This document shows positions 1 to 6,774 of a stretch of DNA of 7,332 bases, piece after piece. Numbering within the stretch: the stretch's first letter is position 1; every line of letters starts with the position of its first letter. Location: NCBI GenBank assembly GCA_903837255.1, contig CAILTZ010000869.1, positions 1-7,332 of the forward strand, in the 5' to 3' direction. The translations under genes and the position numbers were made by a program. The notes beneath the pieces were generated by a model. That model had not been told where the DNA came from and did not search any database. It was given only the letters and a program-made list of their open reading frames with translations. This stretch comes from an uncultured Pirellula sp. GTDB taxonomy: Bacteria > Planctomycetota > Planctomycetia > Pirellulales > Pirellulaceae.

Positions 1-1
1 C

Positions 2-1024
2 ACATGGAACTATGGACTCGGGAGAACCGCTGTCTTTACCACCGATGCAGGAAAACGCTGGGCCAACGATTGGGTCGGTTCTCCCTACTACGAACAGTTC
101 TTCTCCCAATTGGTCCGCTGGACCATGCGTCCACAAAACGATGATGGAAAATACAACATCGCAACCCAGGTCAAGGACGGTAGAGTTCAGGTCATCGTCA
201 ACGCAAAAGACAAAGAGGATAACTTTCTGAACTTTCTCGATATGAATGCCACGGCCACCGGTCCAGATCTGGTCCCCTTGACCGTATCTTTGCGACAACA
301 AGCACCCGGACGCTACGTGGGAGAATTCGTACCCGATGGCACGGGCAGCTACATGCTGAGCATCGTCCCAGGTGTTGGGAGACAAGTTTTGACAACGGGT
401 GTGAACATGCCCTTCTCTGACGAGTATCGAATACGACAAGCCAACATGAGACTCATCGAGCAACTCGCTCAAAGCAAACCAGAAGGGGGCCTGGCCGGCA
501 AAGTGCTCCCGGACCTCAAAGATTCCGAGATGGAGTCGCTACTGGGGTTTGATACCTACCGGCCTGGTGTACCTTCCGCCAGATCGCTCAAGGATATCTG
601 GCCACTGGCTGTACTTTTGGGCGCCAGCCTGTTCTTCGCTGACGTCTTCATTCGACGTGTCGCCGTTGACTTTGGATGGCCTCTACGCAAACTGGCTTCA
701 CTAATCACACGCCGTAAAACGAGCGAAGAGGATCAAGCCAGACAAAAGAGCCTCGAAAGGCTCCGCACAAGCAAATCGCGAGTCTCGAGCGATTTGGAAA
801 AGCAGCGAGCCGCAACCTCGATGGAGCTGCCTGAACCAGACGCATCGCCGACATCCGGCAAATCCTCGAATGCAGAGGCGTTTGGAACCAGCGATTCTCG
901 TCAGGTCAGCAACCAAGCTGCCGACGCCAAAGCCAAATCCACAAACGACCCGGATGCCGATAACTACACGGCGCGTTTGCTGGAAGCGAAACGTAAGGCC
1001 AAGAAAAACAACAACAACAACTGA
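2..1024 (+). CDS. Glutamine amidotransferase/VWA-type membrane protein, C-terminal part (5' end outside the window)
   Basis: The frame is open from the first complete codon at base 2, so the true start lies upstream and 340 residues are visible. The first ~40 residues (GLGRTAVFTTDAGKRW, then SPYYEQFFSQLVRWT) resemble the segment after the amidotransferase-like or VWA fold in large planctomycete membrane proteins of the COG5426/BatA kind. A beta-rich stretch follows (about residues 45-135: QVIVNAKD, RYVGEFVPDGTGSYMLSI). A membrane helix lies at about residues 199-219 (WPLAVLLGASLFFADVF). A highly charged, probably cytoplasmic and disordered tail ends in five asparagines. No catalytic residues fall inside the window, so enzymatic activity cannot be judged. 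The gene lies 40 bases upstream of a MoxR ATPase, and MoxR proteins commonly act with VWA-containing membrane partners, which supports the call. The exact family is inferred; coding status is certain. Confidence 0.8.
   Translation, partial: TWNYGLGRTAVFTTDAGKRWANDWVGSPYYEQFFSQLVRWTMRPQNDDGKYNIATQVKDGRVQVIVNAKDKEDNFLNFLDMNATATGPDLVPLTVSLRQQAPGRYVGEFVPDGTGSYMLSIVPGVGRQVLTTGVNMPFSDEYRIRQANMRLIEQLAQSKPEGGLAGKVLPDLKDSEMESLLGFDTYRPGVPSARSLKDIWPLAVLLGASLFFADVFIRRVAVDFGWPLRKLASLITRRKTSEEDQARQKSLERLRTSKSRVSSDLEKQRAATSMELPEPDASPTSGKSSNAEAFGTSDSRQVSNQAADAKAKSTNDPDADNYTARLLEAKRKAKKNNNNN
1007..1021 (+). repeat. (AAC)5 trinucleotide repeat encoding a C-terminal Asn tract
   Basis: Five consecutive AAC codons stand immediately before the TGA stop of the upstream gene and give the protein a KKNNNNN end. 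The repeat is in frame, so gain or loss of units would change only the length of the asparagine tail. Confidence 0.85.
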
Positions 1025-1064
1025 CTACCTTGAAAAAAGCCCTTCTTAAAGAAAGCCCAACTTC

Positions 1065-2070
1065 ATGAGCAATGTCGCTGAATCGATGCAAGAGCAAGCC
1101 CAGCAGTTCCGCGATCGCTTTGCTTCCGTTCGGGAACAAATTGGACGCGTGATTGTCGGTCACGATGAAATCGTTAACGGTGTCCTGACGGCGATGTTTG
1201 TCGGTGGTCACTGCCTGCTCGAAGGTGTCCCGGGGCTCGGTAAAACGATGCTTTCGAACCCTCGCCGAGACATTGTCACTAGACTTTAACCGTATCCAAT
1301 TCACCCCCGACCTGATGCCCTCCGACATCCTCGGCACCAACATGATTGTCGAAGAAGAAGGGAAACGACGGTTCGAATTTCAAAAAGGACCTATCTTCAC
1401 TCAGATCTGCTTGGCAGACGAAATCAATCGAGCAACGCCAAAAACTCAATCGGCGATGCTCGAAACCATGCAGGAAGGTACTGTCACCGTTGCCGGAACA
1501 CGCTATGAGTTGAAGAAACCCTTCTTTGTGCTAGCCACCCAAAACCCGATCGAACAAGAAGGAACGTACCCACTTCCCGAAGCCCAACTCGACCGATTTC
1601 TATTTAAGCTTGTTGTCGGTTACTCCAATCGCGATGAGCTTAACACCATCATCGATCGCACGACACGGAGCGTCAATGTTCGGCCAGAAAAAGTCATGGA
1701 CGGCCAGGAAATCGTCCAATGGCAAGGCCTGGTCAGGCAAGTGGTCCTGGCCAAACACGTCCAAGACTATGTGGCTCGTTTGATCCTGGCGACTCACCCC
1801 GGCGGGACGCTTGCACCCGATATCACCAACCAATACATCCGATGGGGCGCAAGCCCACGGGGTGCACAGACCATCGCTCTAGCCTCGAAGGTCCGTGCAC
1901 TGCTCGACGGCCGTTACAACGTGAGCTTCGAGGATGTCCGACGCGTCTATCTCCCGGCGCTCAGGCACCGAGTACTCTTGAATTTCGAAGCCCAAGCCGA
2001 GGGGATCGAGGTCGATCGTGTGCTGCTGGATATCCTCGAAAAGGTCAACGAGAAAGCTGATGATGTTTAA
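1065..2070 (+). pseudogene. MoxR-family AAA+ ATPase with an internal frameshift
   Basis: MoxR proteins are AAA+ ATPases thought to act as chaperones for membrane or VWA-domain partners. The first frame starts at ATG 1065 (MSNVAESMQEQAQQF), covers Walker A (GVPGLGKT, residues 54-61) and stops at 1287-1289. The rest of the protein continues in the next frame from about base 1255 (RTLAETLSLDFNRIQFTPDL). It has Walker B (LADEINRA, D119-E120 in the repaired numbering), sensor 1 (LATQNPIEQEG, N161), the conserved YPLPEAQLDRF segment, and a lid domain with WGASPRGAQ. Restoring two bases joins the halves into 335 residues, close to the usual MoxR length of about 330, and replaces the one residue missing between GKTML and RTLAE. 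No good Shine-Dalgarno precedes 1065. The downstream frame alone has no Walker A and could not bind ATP normally. It is either a real inactivation or a sequencing/assembly error; everything else is well conserved, which favours an error or a very recent event. Confidence 0.9.
1251..1260 (+). other. Frameshift site in the MoxR gene
   Basis: The upstream frame reads GKT-M-L up to base 1253 and the downstream frame resumes with Arg at 1255-1257. One base (1254) stands where a full codon is expected. The local sequence CTTTCGAACC is explained by loss of one CG from CTTTCGCGAACC, which would encode L-S-R-T and give GKTMLSRTLAE, a normal MoxR sequence. A one-base insertion would also restore the frame but would leave the loop after Walker A one residue short. 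Confidence 0.8.
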
Positions 2071-3160
2071 GGTAAAACCGATCAAAGTCGCTTGGTTGGG
2101 TTGTGTTGTGCTCCTGCTCGTATCGGGTTCAACAGGTACGTCGCACACCGCAGCGCAGGATAGCTTCCGCAGAGACCAGATCGACGCGGGAATCACTAAG
2201 GCGATTCAGTACCTGGTCTCACAACAAAAACCAAACGGCTCGATCACCGATCGCGGACATGAAAACGCCATGACCGCTCTTGCCATCATGGCCATGGCGG
2301 CTGTCGGGAATCAGCCATCGGATGCTACCCCTGAGGGGATCGCCATGACGCGAGGACTGAGGTTCTTGCTGGGCGAAGGCCGACAAGACAAGTCCGGGTA
2401 TTTCGGAGCCGCCGACGGCTCTCGAATGTATGGACACGGTATCGTAACCTTGATGCTCACGGAAATGATCGGGATGGGGGTGGATCCCGAAATGGACAAA
2501 CAACTCCATGAGTCCTGTCAGAAGGCAATCGATCTGATCGTTCGAAGCCAGCGGATCAAAAAGGGTGCAAATGCTCGTGGAGGCTGGCGCTATACCCCAG
2601 ATGCCGGTGATAGCGATCTGTCGGTCTCGGTCTGGCAGCTAATGGCACTGCGAAGCGCAAAAAACGATGGCCTCGACGTCGCTGCCGCAACCATCGATGA
2701 CGCCATCGGCTACCTCAAAAGATCCTTCACCTCTCCGGTTGACTCTCAAGGGACTCCCAAGGATCCCAAAGCCGGTTTCTCGTATGAACCCAATGGCGGA
2801 GGCCCATCCTTTGCGATGACTGCAGCAGGCCTGCTGGCAATGCAGGTTTGCGGGCAATACGAATCGCCCTTAGTGGCCGGCTCGGCCGATTGGCTATTGG
2901 ATCATCCACCAAAATGGAACGAGCGATTCATTTTGTATGGTCTGTATTACTTTGCCCAAGGCATGCACCAACGTGGTGGCTCGCATGCCGAAAGGGCTGC
3001 AAGTATCGTTTCGGAAACGCTGCTTACAAAACAGAAAGACAATGGAGCCTGGGAATCCTCCTCAGGCGAAGAACAGAACGCCGGATCGGTCTATTGCACC
3101 GCCATGGCAGTGCTGAGCTTGTCTGTGAAATACCACTATCTGCCGATCTACCAACGGTAG
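2060..3160 (+). CDS. Exported prenyltransferase/squalene-oxidase repeat protein
   Basis: This 366-residue protein has an alpha-alpha barrel repeat architecture like the prenyltransferase and squalene-oxidase repeat family. Repeats of the form helix-NG/GW-helix are visible near residues 55-82 (QQKPNGSI), 113-139 (GYFGAADGSRMYGHG), 174-198 (GGWRYTP, DSDLSVSVWQLMALRS), 239-265 (GFSYEPNGGGPSFAMTAAG) and 327-357 (NGAWES, SVYCTAMAVLSLS). The DxDD acid motif of squalene-hopene cyclases is not evident, so cyclase activity is doubtful. The N-terminus has basic residues (KVKPIK), a hydrophobic core (VAWLGCVVLLLVSG) and a likely cleavage region near TAA-QD, which indicates Sec export. ATG 2060 is chosen, with ATG 2063 as alternative. 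The GAGAAAG just upstream can act as a ribosome site, whereas the farther upstream starts lie inside MoxR and would precede the signal peptide. The start overlaps the MoxR stop by 11 bases, so translation may be coupled. Substrate and role are unknown. Confidence 0.87.
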   Translation: MMFKVKPIKVAWLGCVVLLLVSGSTGTSHTAAQDSFRRDQIDAGITKAIQYLVSQQKPNGSITDRGHENAMTALAIMAMAAVGNQPSDATPEGIAMTRGLRFLLGEGRQDKSGYFGAADGSRMYGHGIVTLMLTEMIGMGVDPEMDKQLHESCQKAIDLIVRSQRIKKGANARGGWRYTPDAGDSDLSVSVWQLMALRSAKNDGLDVAAATIDDAIGYLKRSFTSPVDSQGTPKDPKAGFSYEPNGGGPSFAMTAAGLLAMQVCGQYESPLVAGSADWLLDHPPKWNERFILYGLYYFAQGMHQRGGSHAERAASIVSETLLTKQKDNGAWESSSGEEQNAGSVYCTAMAVLSLSVKYHYLPIYQR

Positions 3161-3171
3161 CGCTTTCCCCA

Positions 3172-3196
3172 TCGGGCGTTCTATATTCGGGCGTTC
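3172..3196 (+). repeat. Short direct repeat in the intergenic gap
   Basis: The 10-base sequence TCGGGCGTTC occurs at 3172-3181 and again at 3187-3196, with a 15-base period. It lies just after the prenyltransferase-repeat gene and just upstream of a candidate promoter, so it could be a pair of regulator sites or a chance duplication. Confidence 0.5.
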
Positions 3197-3221
3197 AATA
3201 ATCGAGCAAACTAGCTATACT
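3193..3221 (+). promoter_or_regulatory. Candidate sigma70-type promoter for the PQQ-like protein gene
   Basis: TATACT at 3216-3221 is a good -10 match. A weak -35-like GTTCAA stands at 3193-3198, 17 bases upstream of it. The site lies about 85 bases before the ATG of the beta-propeller gene. The -35 match is poor and planctomycete promoters are not well defined, so this is tentative. Confidence 0.3.
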
Positions 3222-3231
3222 GTGGTCCCAC

Positions 3232-3257
3232 GGGCCCTGAAAGCTAGGCCCCTTTTT
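3232..3257 (+). terminator. Candidate rho-independent terminator or leader hairpin
   Basis: GGGCC (3232-3236) pairs with GGCCC (3247-3251) around a 10-base loop, followed by one C and then TTTTT (3253-3257). The stem is short but all G-C. It could end the transcript of the three genes to its left. It also lies downstream of the candidate -10 box, so it could instead form an attenuator-like structure at the start of the beta-propeller transcript. Confidence 0.45.
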
Positions 3258-3305
3258 CAATCGATCATTCCAGCACTCCACTCGACCGACACAAGGTTCA
3301 ATGCA

Positions 3306-4637
3306 ATGCCGTCTTCCTATCCTATGGCCAGTAAAAACAATCGATTCGCTTGGTTCAAAAACAACCTTCTGGCTGGCTTGCTCGCCGTAACAACCCTGCC
3401 GCTTGCCTCCTATGCCGAGGATGGTGATTGGGCTCAATGGCGCGGCCCAGGTCGCGATGGAATCGCAGGAAAGCAAAATCTGCTCCAGTCCTGGCCAGAA
3501 GGTGGCCCAAAGTTGGCCTGGAAATACGAAGCAGCCGGAGTGGGATTCTCCTCGAGCGCTATCAGCAATGGCAAACTCTACACCATCGGTCAACGAGGCG
3601 AGGATTCTGTCGCCATCTGCTTGGACGCAGCCTCCGGTAAAGAGCTCTGGGTTCAGCGAATCGACCGCGGTACGAAATCCGACGATTACCTGACCGGCTG
3701 GGGCGGAGGACCTCGCAGCACCCCAACCATCGACGGCGATCTGGCTTATTTTCTCAGCGACCTCGGTGAATTGGCTTGTTTGAAAACTTCTGATGGTTCC
3801 AAGGTGTGGAGCAAGAACCTAATTAAGGATTTTGGTGGTGGCGTTCCCCAATGGGGATGCAGTGAGTCGGTCCTGATCGATGGCGATAAACTGGTTTGTA
3901 CCCCAGGCGGAAAATCGTTCTTGGTCGGACTGAACAAAAAGACCGGCGAGAAAGTCTATGAATCCAAAGGGTTCGAAGACGGCGCTCAGTACGTTTCGAT
4001 CATGAAAGCCTCCGTCGGCGGGATCCCCATCTATGTCACTGCCTCCAAGTCAGGGCTGGTCGCTTTCCACGCTCAGACCGGTGAGCATCAGTTCACTAGC
4101 CCAACGACCGGCAACAAAACTGCCGTCATTCCTACGCCAATCATTGTCGGCGATCAGATCTATCACTCCTCGGCCTACAAGGCTGGTAACTCCCTCGTGA
4201 AGCTTTCCGCCGAGAGCGGTAAGGTCAAGATGGAGGAGGTTTATCACTTGGACAAAGAGAGCATGGAAAACCACCATGGTGGCTATGTGCTACACGAAGG
4301 TACCATCTACGGCTTCACCAATGCGCTCAGGGGAGTTTGGGTTGCTCAGGACCTTAAGACCGGAAACATTCTTTGGAACCACAAGACCGGCAAGGCGAGG
4401 TCGGGTTCAATCGCTTTCGCCGACGGAATGCTCTATTGCTACGACGACTCCGAAGGCATTTGCTACCTAGCCGCTCCCTCACGCGAGGGTTGGCAGGAAA
4501 AGGGTTCGGTCAAGCTTCCTAAGGAATGGTCTGGAGACCGTCAACGTGGAGCCATCTGGGCCCACCCCGTGGTGGCCGGCCAGAAACTCTTCATCCGCGA
4601 TCAAGATTTGATCTACGCTTTTGATATCGCAAGGTAA
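3306..4637 (+). CDS. Exported PQQ-like beta-propeller repeat protein
   Basis: The 443-residue protein has the repeated pattern of PQQ-like beta-propellers: a strand, then D/K-x-x-x-G-x-x-x-W. Blades are visible near residues 103-117 (CLDAASGKELWVQ), 156-172 (CLKTSDGSKVWSK), 205-219 (LVGLNKKTGEKVYE), 250-263 (LVAFHAQTGEHQF), 297-313 (LVKLSAESGKVKMEEVY), 344-358 (VWVAQDLKTGNILWN) and 435-441 (LIYAFDI). The mature protein opens with DWAQWRGPGRDG, typical of many secreted planctomycete proteins of this fold. The signal peptide (residues 8-37: SKNNRFAWFKNN, hydrophobic LLAGLLAVTTLPLA, cleavage near SYA) supports export. ATG 3306 is chosen because AAGG lies 9 bases upstream; ATG 3324 would also keep the signal peptide, and GTG 3222 would give an unsuitable leader. 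It looks like a single-gene transcript. No quinoprotein dehydrogenase catalytic residues are identifiable, so a scaffold or binding role is as likely as an enzyme. Confidence 0.9.
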   Translation: MPSSYPMASKNNRFAWFKNNLLAGLLAVTTLPLASYAEDGDWAQWRGPGRDGIAGKQNLLQSWPEGGPKLAWKYEAAGVGFSSSAISNGKLYTIGQRGEDSVAICLDAASGKELWVQRIDRGTKSDDYLTGWGGGPRSTPTIDGDLAYFLSDLGELACLKTSDGSKVWSKNLIKDFGGGVPQWGCSESVLIDGDKLVCTPGGKSFLVGLNKKTGEKVYESKGFEDGAQYVSIMKASVGGIPIYVTASKSGLVAFHAQTGEHQFTSPTTGNKTAVIPTPIIVGDQIYHSSAYKAGNSLVKLSAESGKVKMEEVYHLDKESMENHHGGYVLHEGTIYGFTNALRGVWVAQDLKTGNILWNHKTGKARSGSIAFADGMLYCYDDSEGICYLAAPSREGWQEKGSVKLPKEWSGDRQRGAIWAHPVVAGQKLFIRDQDLIYAFDIAR

Positions 4638-4652
4638 TCGCCCCCAAGCGAT
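4637..4652. terminator. Weak hairpin between convergent genes
   Basis: ATCGC (4637-4641) and GCGAT (4648-4652) form a 5-bp stem with a 6-base loop, starting at the last base of the beta-propeller stop codon. No T-run follows on either strand. Because it lies between two convergent genes it might serve both, but the support is only positional. Confidence 0.25.
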
Positions 4653-4699
4653 AGCTACTAGGACAACCCGCGCTCTTGATTCGAACAAACCACGGCGAA

Positions 4700-5410
4700 T
4701 CAGAAGAATGGTTTGTCCTTACTTCGGGCGGGTGACTTCAGAAGCCCTTCGCAAGTGCGCAAATCGTCCTTGGTCGTAATCTTGATGTTGCTCTCCGGGC
4801 CCTCGACAATCCGGATCGGAATCCCAAGTTTCTCGATCACCTGAGCGTCGTCGGTCGGTTTACCTGATACGGATGCGTATCCGCGTTTGAGATCTTCGGT
4901 CCGGAAAATCTGAGGTGTCTGAGCTTGCCACAAGCCTTCGCGCGAAACGGTTTCCAGAATCTTGTTGGTTGACGAATCGACTCGCTTAACCGTTGCTCGA
5001 ATCGGTGATGCAAGAATCGCTGCTCCATGCTTGCTGGCTTCCTCGATCACCTGGTTGAGGCTTTGGCGGGACAAGCAAGGACGTGCTGCGTCGTGGATGG
5101 CCACAAGCGAGATTCCGGGGCGGATCCGCTCGAGCGCGTTGCGGACGCTGTCGCTGCGCTCTGCCCCGCCGATGACCACTTCCACACAGAAGAGAGTTAG
5201 ATTTCCCGAAAATTTCTCCTGAACCATCCCCTTATCCTCTGCGGCGATGGTCATGATGATCTGCGCGACCCGAGGGTGGTCGGCAAATAGCTGGGCACTG
5301 TACTGCCAAACGGGCTTACCGTGGACCGACGCGTAGACTTTCTTTTGATAAGGATCGTTGAACCGAGAGCTGCTACCTGCTGCAGCCAAGATCACCGCGA
5401 CATCTTTCAT
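4700..5410 (-). CDS. ispD: 2-C-methyl-D-erythritol 4-phosphate cytidylyltransferase
   Basis: IspD transfers CMP from CTP to 2-C-methyl-D-erythritol 4-phosphate, the third step of the cytoplasmic MEP (non-mevalonate) pathway to isoprenoids. The 236-residue length is normal for the family. Visible motifs are the N-terminal nucleotide loop (AVILAAAGSSSRF, residues 5-17, with the expected lysine at about K24), GGAERSDSVRNAL (81-93), HDAARP (106-111), TVKR (140-143), QAQTPQIF (162-169), TDDAQVIEKLG (186-196) and NIKIT (208-212). The proline normally before the loop lysine is Gln here, a change that does not by itself suggest loss of function. The start is ATG at 5410 with GGAG 8-9 bases upstream. 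The gene lies 42 bases downstream of the TerC gene on the same strand, so the two probably share a transcript. It converges on the beta-propeller gene, 62 bases away. No ispF is seen next to it. Confidence 0.96.
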   Translation of the reverse strand: MKDVAVILAAAGSSSRFNDPYQKKVYASVHGKPVWQYSAQLFADHPRVAQIIMTIAAEDKGMVQEKFSGNLTLFCVEVVIGGAERSDSVRNALERIRPGISLVAIHDAARPCLSRQSLNQVIEEASKHGAAILASPIRATVKRVDSSTNKILETVSREGLWQAQTPQIFRTEDLKRGYASVSGKPTDDAQVIEKLGIPIRIVEGPESNIKITTKDDLRTCEGLLKSPARSKDKPFF

Positions 5411-5452
5411 CAGGAAATACTCCGTTTGCTGAGCTGTGTCATTCGCTACTTC

Positions 5453-6553
5453 TTATTTCGATTCGGTTTTGTTTTCTGGTGCAGCGTTACGCGGCATGAA
5501 ACCGTACAAGAAGCACAGGAGCATCGTCAGCCAAAAAGCTATGCATTCCGGGCGGCGCAGGTCGTGGAAGTCCAGCAGGTGCGGAACATGCTCAATTCCA
5601 TCGATATGCTGCTCGGCAGCACGCCCCAAGAACCAGGAAGTATCAAGCCATTGCAGATAACTTGCGGTCCAATCACGTCGCTGATTTTCAAATGCTGCAA
5701 ACGCATCTTGCCATGTCCCCAAGATTTTCCAGCCGCGGTAACTCCAATCGCTATTGAAAGCCCAGTCAGCAAGTAACTTGATACCGATGATGATCACTAA
5801 CAAATACGCGGATATCTCGAACCGAGGGTATTTTTCAAGCAACCTCACAAAGACCGACGCTGCAAAACGCATCAGGATCACGCCCAGGATCCCACCCGTA
5901 ACGACAACCCAAAGCTTATTCCTTTCCGAACCCGCCAGTGCTATCGCTGCGAGAATAGAGTCAACAGCAAAGGCTATGTCGGTCAATTCGATCACCGCGA
6001 CGGTTTTCCAGAATTTCCAGTTGTTATGCGATGGAACGTCGCAAACGGCGTCCTCCGATGGTACGGCATTCCGGTTAACGATCGTTTCCTCGGTAACTAA
6101 ACTAGCAGCGATCGGTACACGTTGCTCAATCTCGGAATTCAACCGATCCCCGCTCAGCTCCTCTCGGGTGTAGGCGTCGACAAGCCCAGGCTGGCCCTCC
6201 TTGTCCATAACCACTAATTCCTCCTCCTTGTCGTCCCAAAACAGGTGTTTCACCGCTATGTAGACCAAGTAGGCGCCTCCGAGGAATTTGACAATCGTCC
6301 ATTGGAGCAAATAGGCAGAAAGGCAGATGGCGATAACGCGAAACACAAAAGCACCCACAAGTCCATACGACAGTGCTTTGGACCGCTGTTGCTTGGGCAA
6401 CCTCTTGACGAGCATGCCCAAAACCAAGGCGTTGTCGATCGACAAGAGGCCTTCGAGCAAGATCAGCAGCCCGATAACCAGCAAATCGGAGCTTTCGACA
6501 CTCTGCCCCAAAATGTTCACGGCCAAGGGACAATTGGAAAAAATATCGATCAT
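5453..6553 (-). CDS. TerC-family integral membrane protein (YkoY-like) with enlarged loop and tail
   Basis: TerC-family proteins are polytopic inner-membrane proteins; characterised members are tied to tellurite resistance and manganese export. The 366-residue protein has both diagnostic acidic motifs in membrane helices: LLEGLLSIDNALVLGM (residues 32-47, E34, D40, N41) and ELTDIAFAVDSILAA (189-203, E189, D192, D198). Predicted helices lie near 23-48, 63-84, 88-105, 183-207, 213-238, 248-264 and 336-353. Two parts exceed a compact TerC protein. One is a hydrophilic acidic loop at about 107-180, rich in Glu and Asp. The other is a C-terminal region after 265 with several Trp (SDWSYRGW, QRRDW, LQWLDTSW) before a last helix. 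The start is ATG at 6553; a weak GGA lies 11 bases upstream. It is the first gene of a likely operon with ispD. Metal specificity cannot be read from the sequence. Confidence 0.92.
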   Translation of the reverse strand: MIDIFSNCPLAVNILGQSVESSDLLVIGLLILLEGLLSIDNALVLGMLVKRLPKQQRSKALSYGLVGAFVFRVIAICLSAYLLQWTIVKFLGGAYLVYIAVKHLFWDDKEEELVVMDKEGQPGLVDAYTREELSGDRLNSEIEQRVPIAASLVTEETIVNRNAVPSEDAVCDVPSHNNWKFWKTVAVIELTDIAFAVDSILAAIALAGSERNKLWVVVTGGILGVILMRFAASVFVRLLEKYPRFEISAYLLVIIIGIKLLADWAFNSDWSYRGWKILGTWQDAFAAFENQRRDWTASYLQWLDTSWFLGRAAEQHIDGIEHVPHLLDFHDLRRPECIAFWLTMLLCFLYGFMPRNAAPENKTESK

Positions 6554-6724
6554 TTATCAGTTTTTCCGTTCAATGACGGCTTTAAGCGGTAAGTGGGATG
6601 GGCTTGCCAAAGGATACATTAGGATATCCGTTTCGAAGCCCAAGATAACCCTAGGGGTGACAAAATGGATCGGGCTAAAGGGATCTGTAGTATCACTGGA
6701 AACTTCGCGTTTCATTGATAAACT

Positions 6725-6734
6725 GGAGTACTCC
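6725..6734. promoter_or_regulatory. Perfect 10-bp palindrome GGAGTACTCC, possible operator
   Basis: GGAGTACTCC is its own reverse complement and lies about 50 bases before the hypothetical gene and about 170 bases before the TerC start. It is a candidate binding site for a dimeric regulator. Nothing in the window names the regulator. Confidence 0.25.
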
Positions 6735-6764
6735 TGAGGACGGCAACAGCCGACCTCGTTTTCC

Positions 6765-6774
6765 TTGAATTCAA
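6765..6774. promoter_or_regulatory. Perfect 10-bp palindrome TTGAATTCAA
   Basis: TTGAATTCAA is a perfect inverted repeat that ends 12 bases before the ATG of the hypothetical gene. It could be an operator overlapping the 5' leader, or chance in an AT-richer patch. Confidence 0.2.

Noticed and set aside
1239..1290. Programmed ribosomal frameshift in the MoxR gene
   Set aside because: No slippery heptamer, rare-codon stop or downstream stimulatory structure is apparent, and MoxR genes are not known for this; a 2-base deletion explains the site more simply.
906..1343. Minus-strand open frame of 145 codons
   Set aside because: It runs antisense across the end of the membrane protein gene and the conserved MoxR N-terminus, and its composition (Cys/Ser-rich, no motif) is that of a shadow frame.
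2018..2059. Earlier start for the prenyltransferase-repeat protein at 2018
   Set aside because: The added residues lie inside the MoxR C-terminal coding sequence and would precede an otherwise normal signal peptide; ATG 2060 has a purine-rich ribosome site.
2090..2106. Lipoprotein lipobox (WLGC) in the prenyltransferase-repeat protein
   Set aside because: The cysteine sits before the hydrophobic core instead of after it and Trp occupies the -3 position, so a normal Sec signal peptide fits better.
3222..3305. Earlier GTG start for the PQQ-like protein at 3222
   Set aside because: It would add 28 residues before the signal peptide, overlaps the candidate hairpin, and has no ribosome site; ATG 3306 has AAGG at a good distance.
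4685..4716. Inverted repeat ACAAACC / GGTTTGT near the ispD stop as a terminator
   Set aside because: The stem is 7 bp with an 18-base loop, partly inside the ispD coding sequence, and no T-run follows.
5321..5776. Plus-strand open frame of 151 codons
   Set aside because: It lies antisense to ispD and the TerC gene, both of which have clear family motifs.
6327..6737. Plus-strand open frame of 136 codons reaching into the divergent gap
   Set aside because: Most of it is antisense to the conserved TerC N-terminus; the part in the gap has no ribosome site or recognisable motif.
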